64,000 nucleotides of DNA, taken from assembly GCF_004379255.2 (NCBI RefSeq), contig NC_056037.1, positions 11,046,902 to 11,110,901 of the forward strand, given 5' to 3'. Source of the DNA: Salvia splendens (Eukaryota; Streptophyta; Magnoliopsida; Lamiales; Lamiaceae). The notes beneath the pieces were generated by a model. That model made no database searches and had not been told where the DNA came from. It saw only the letters and a program-made list of their open reading frames with translations. A program made the position numbers and the translations under genes. Positions 63,992-64,000 of this stretch are shown in pieces (the first letter of the stretch is position 1; each line of letters opens with the position of its first letter).

Positions 63992-64000
63992 CTCATAAGG

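Larger units (their letters stand above)
60416..64000 (-). mobile_element. Ty1/copia retrotransposon, 3' part (continues beyond the window)
   Basis: The 3' LTR (60416-61450) and pol remnants on the minus strand are present; gag, protease and the 5' LTR would lie to the right of the window. The polypurine tract CATGTGGGGGAT abuts the LTR at 61451. Multiple stops and frame breaks in pol show decay. It inserted just downstream of the OPT pseudogene. Confidence 0.88.

Overview
This window is nuclear DNA of a flowering plant. It has AT-rich intergenic DNA, spliced genes with GT-AG introns, plant cell-wall genes (AGP, FLA, pectate lyase, CslE), an L-type lectin receptor kinase, and a dense mix of LTR retrotransposons, hAT, PIF/Harbinger, MULE-like and Stowaway-like elements. 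Overall gene and repeat style suggests an asterid eudicot, possibly Lamiales, but that placement is only an impression.

Intact genes, left to right: a classical arabinogalactan protein (597-1064 +), a fasciclin-like AGP (9581-10807 +), a clade-VIII-like lectin receptor kinase (25877-27892 +), an early-nodulin-like phytocyanin (28655-29243 +, two exons), a seven-exon PARN-type poly(A) ribonuclease (34580-29699 -, 709 aa), the ribosomal protein eL15 (38190-39847 +, four exons) and tRNA-Phe(GAA) (52957-53029 +).

Four broken host genes lie between them. A pectate lyase (7244-1401 -) is split by a 2.1-kb solo LTR and by a 2.3-kb non-autonomous LTR element. A cellulose synthase-like E gene (37727-35085 -) has frameshifts, stops and a missing segment. 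A SEC14-like lipid-transfer gene (42050-40461 -) has lost its start and some exons, and a copia element sits just upstream of it. An oligopeptide transporter (58699-60282 +) is 5' truncated and carries a Harbinger element inside an exon.

Mobile DNA makes up much of the rest, and many boundaries resolve to target-site duplications. Two structures stand out. At 13365-16484 a short copia-type LTR element carries an intronless, full-length copy of the complex I subunit NDUFB7 (B18), with one twin-CX9C cysteine replaced by Tyr. At 17312-18440 a Harbinger-like element (TSD TAA) carries a 74-bp tandem array whose unit reproduces the plant snRNA upstream sequence element and a TATA box, with a 32-bp gap. 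A third, at 42154-48745, is a copia element whose LTR was hit by a hAT element; the hAT element contains a truncated transposase followed by two large foldbacks that look transposase-derived.

No operon-like functional system is present. The interest lies in gene capture, promoter-like repeats, hairpin loci and nested insertion history. All coordinates and splice junctions were read by eye; family names rest on recognised motifs, not on database searches.
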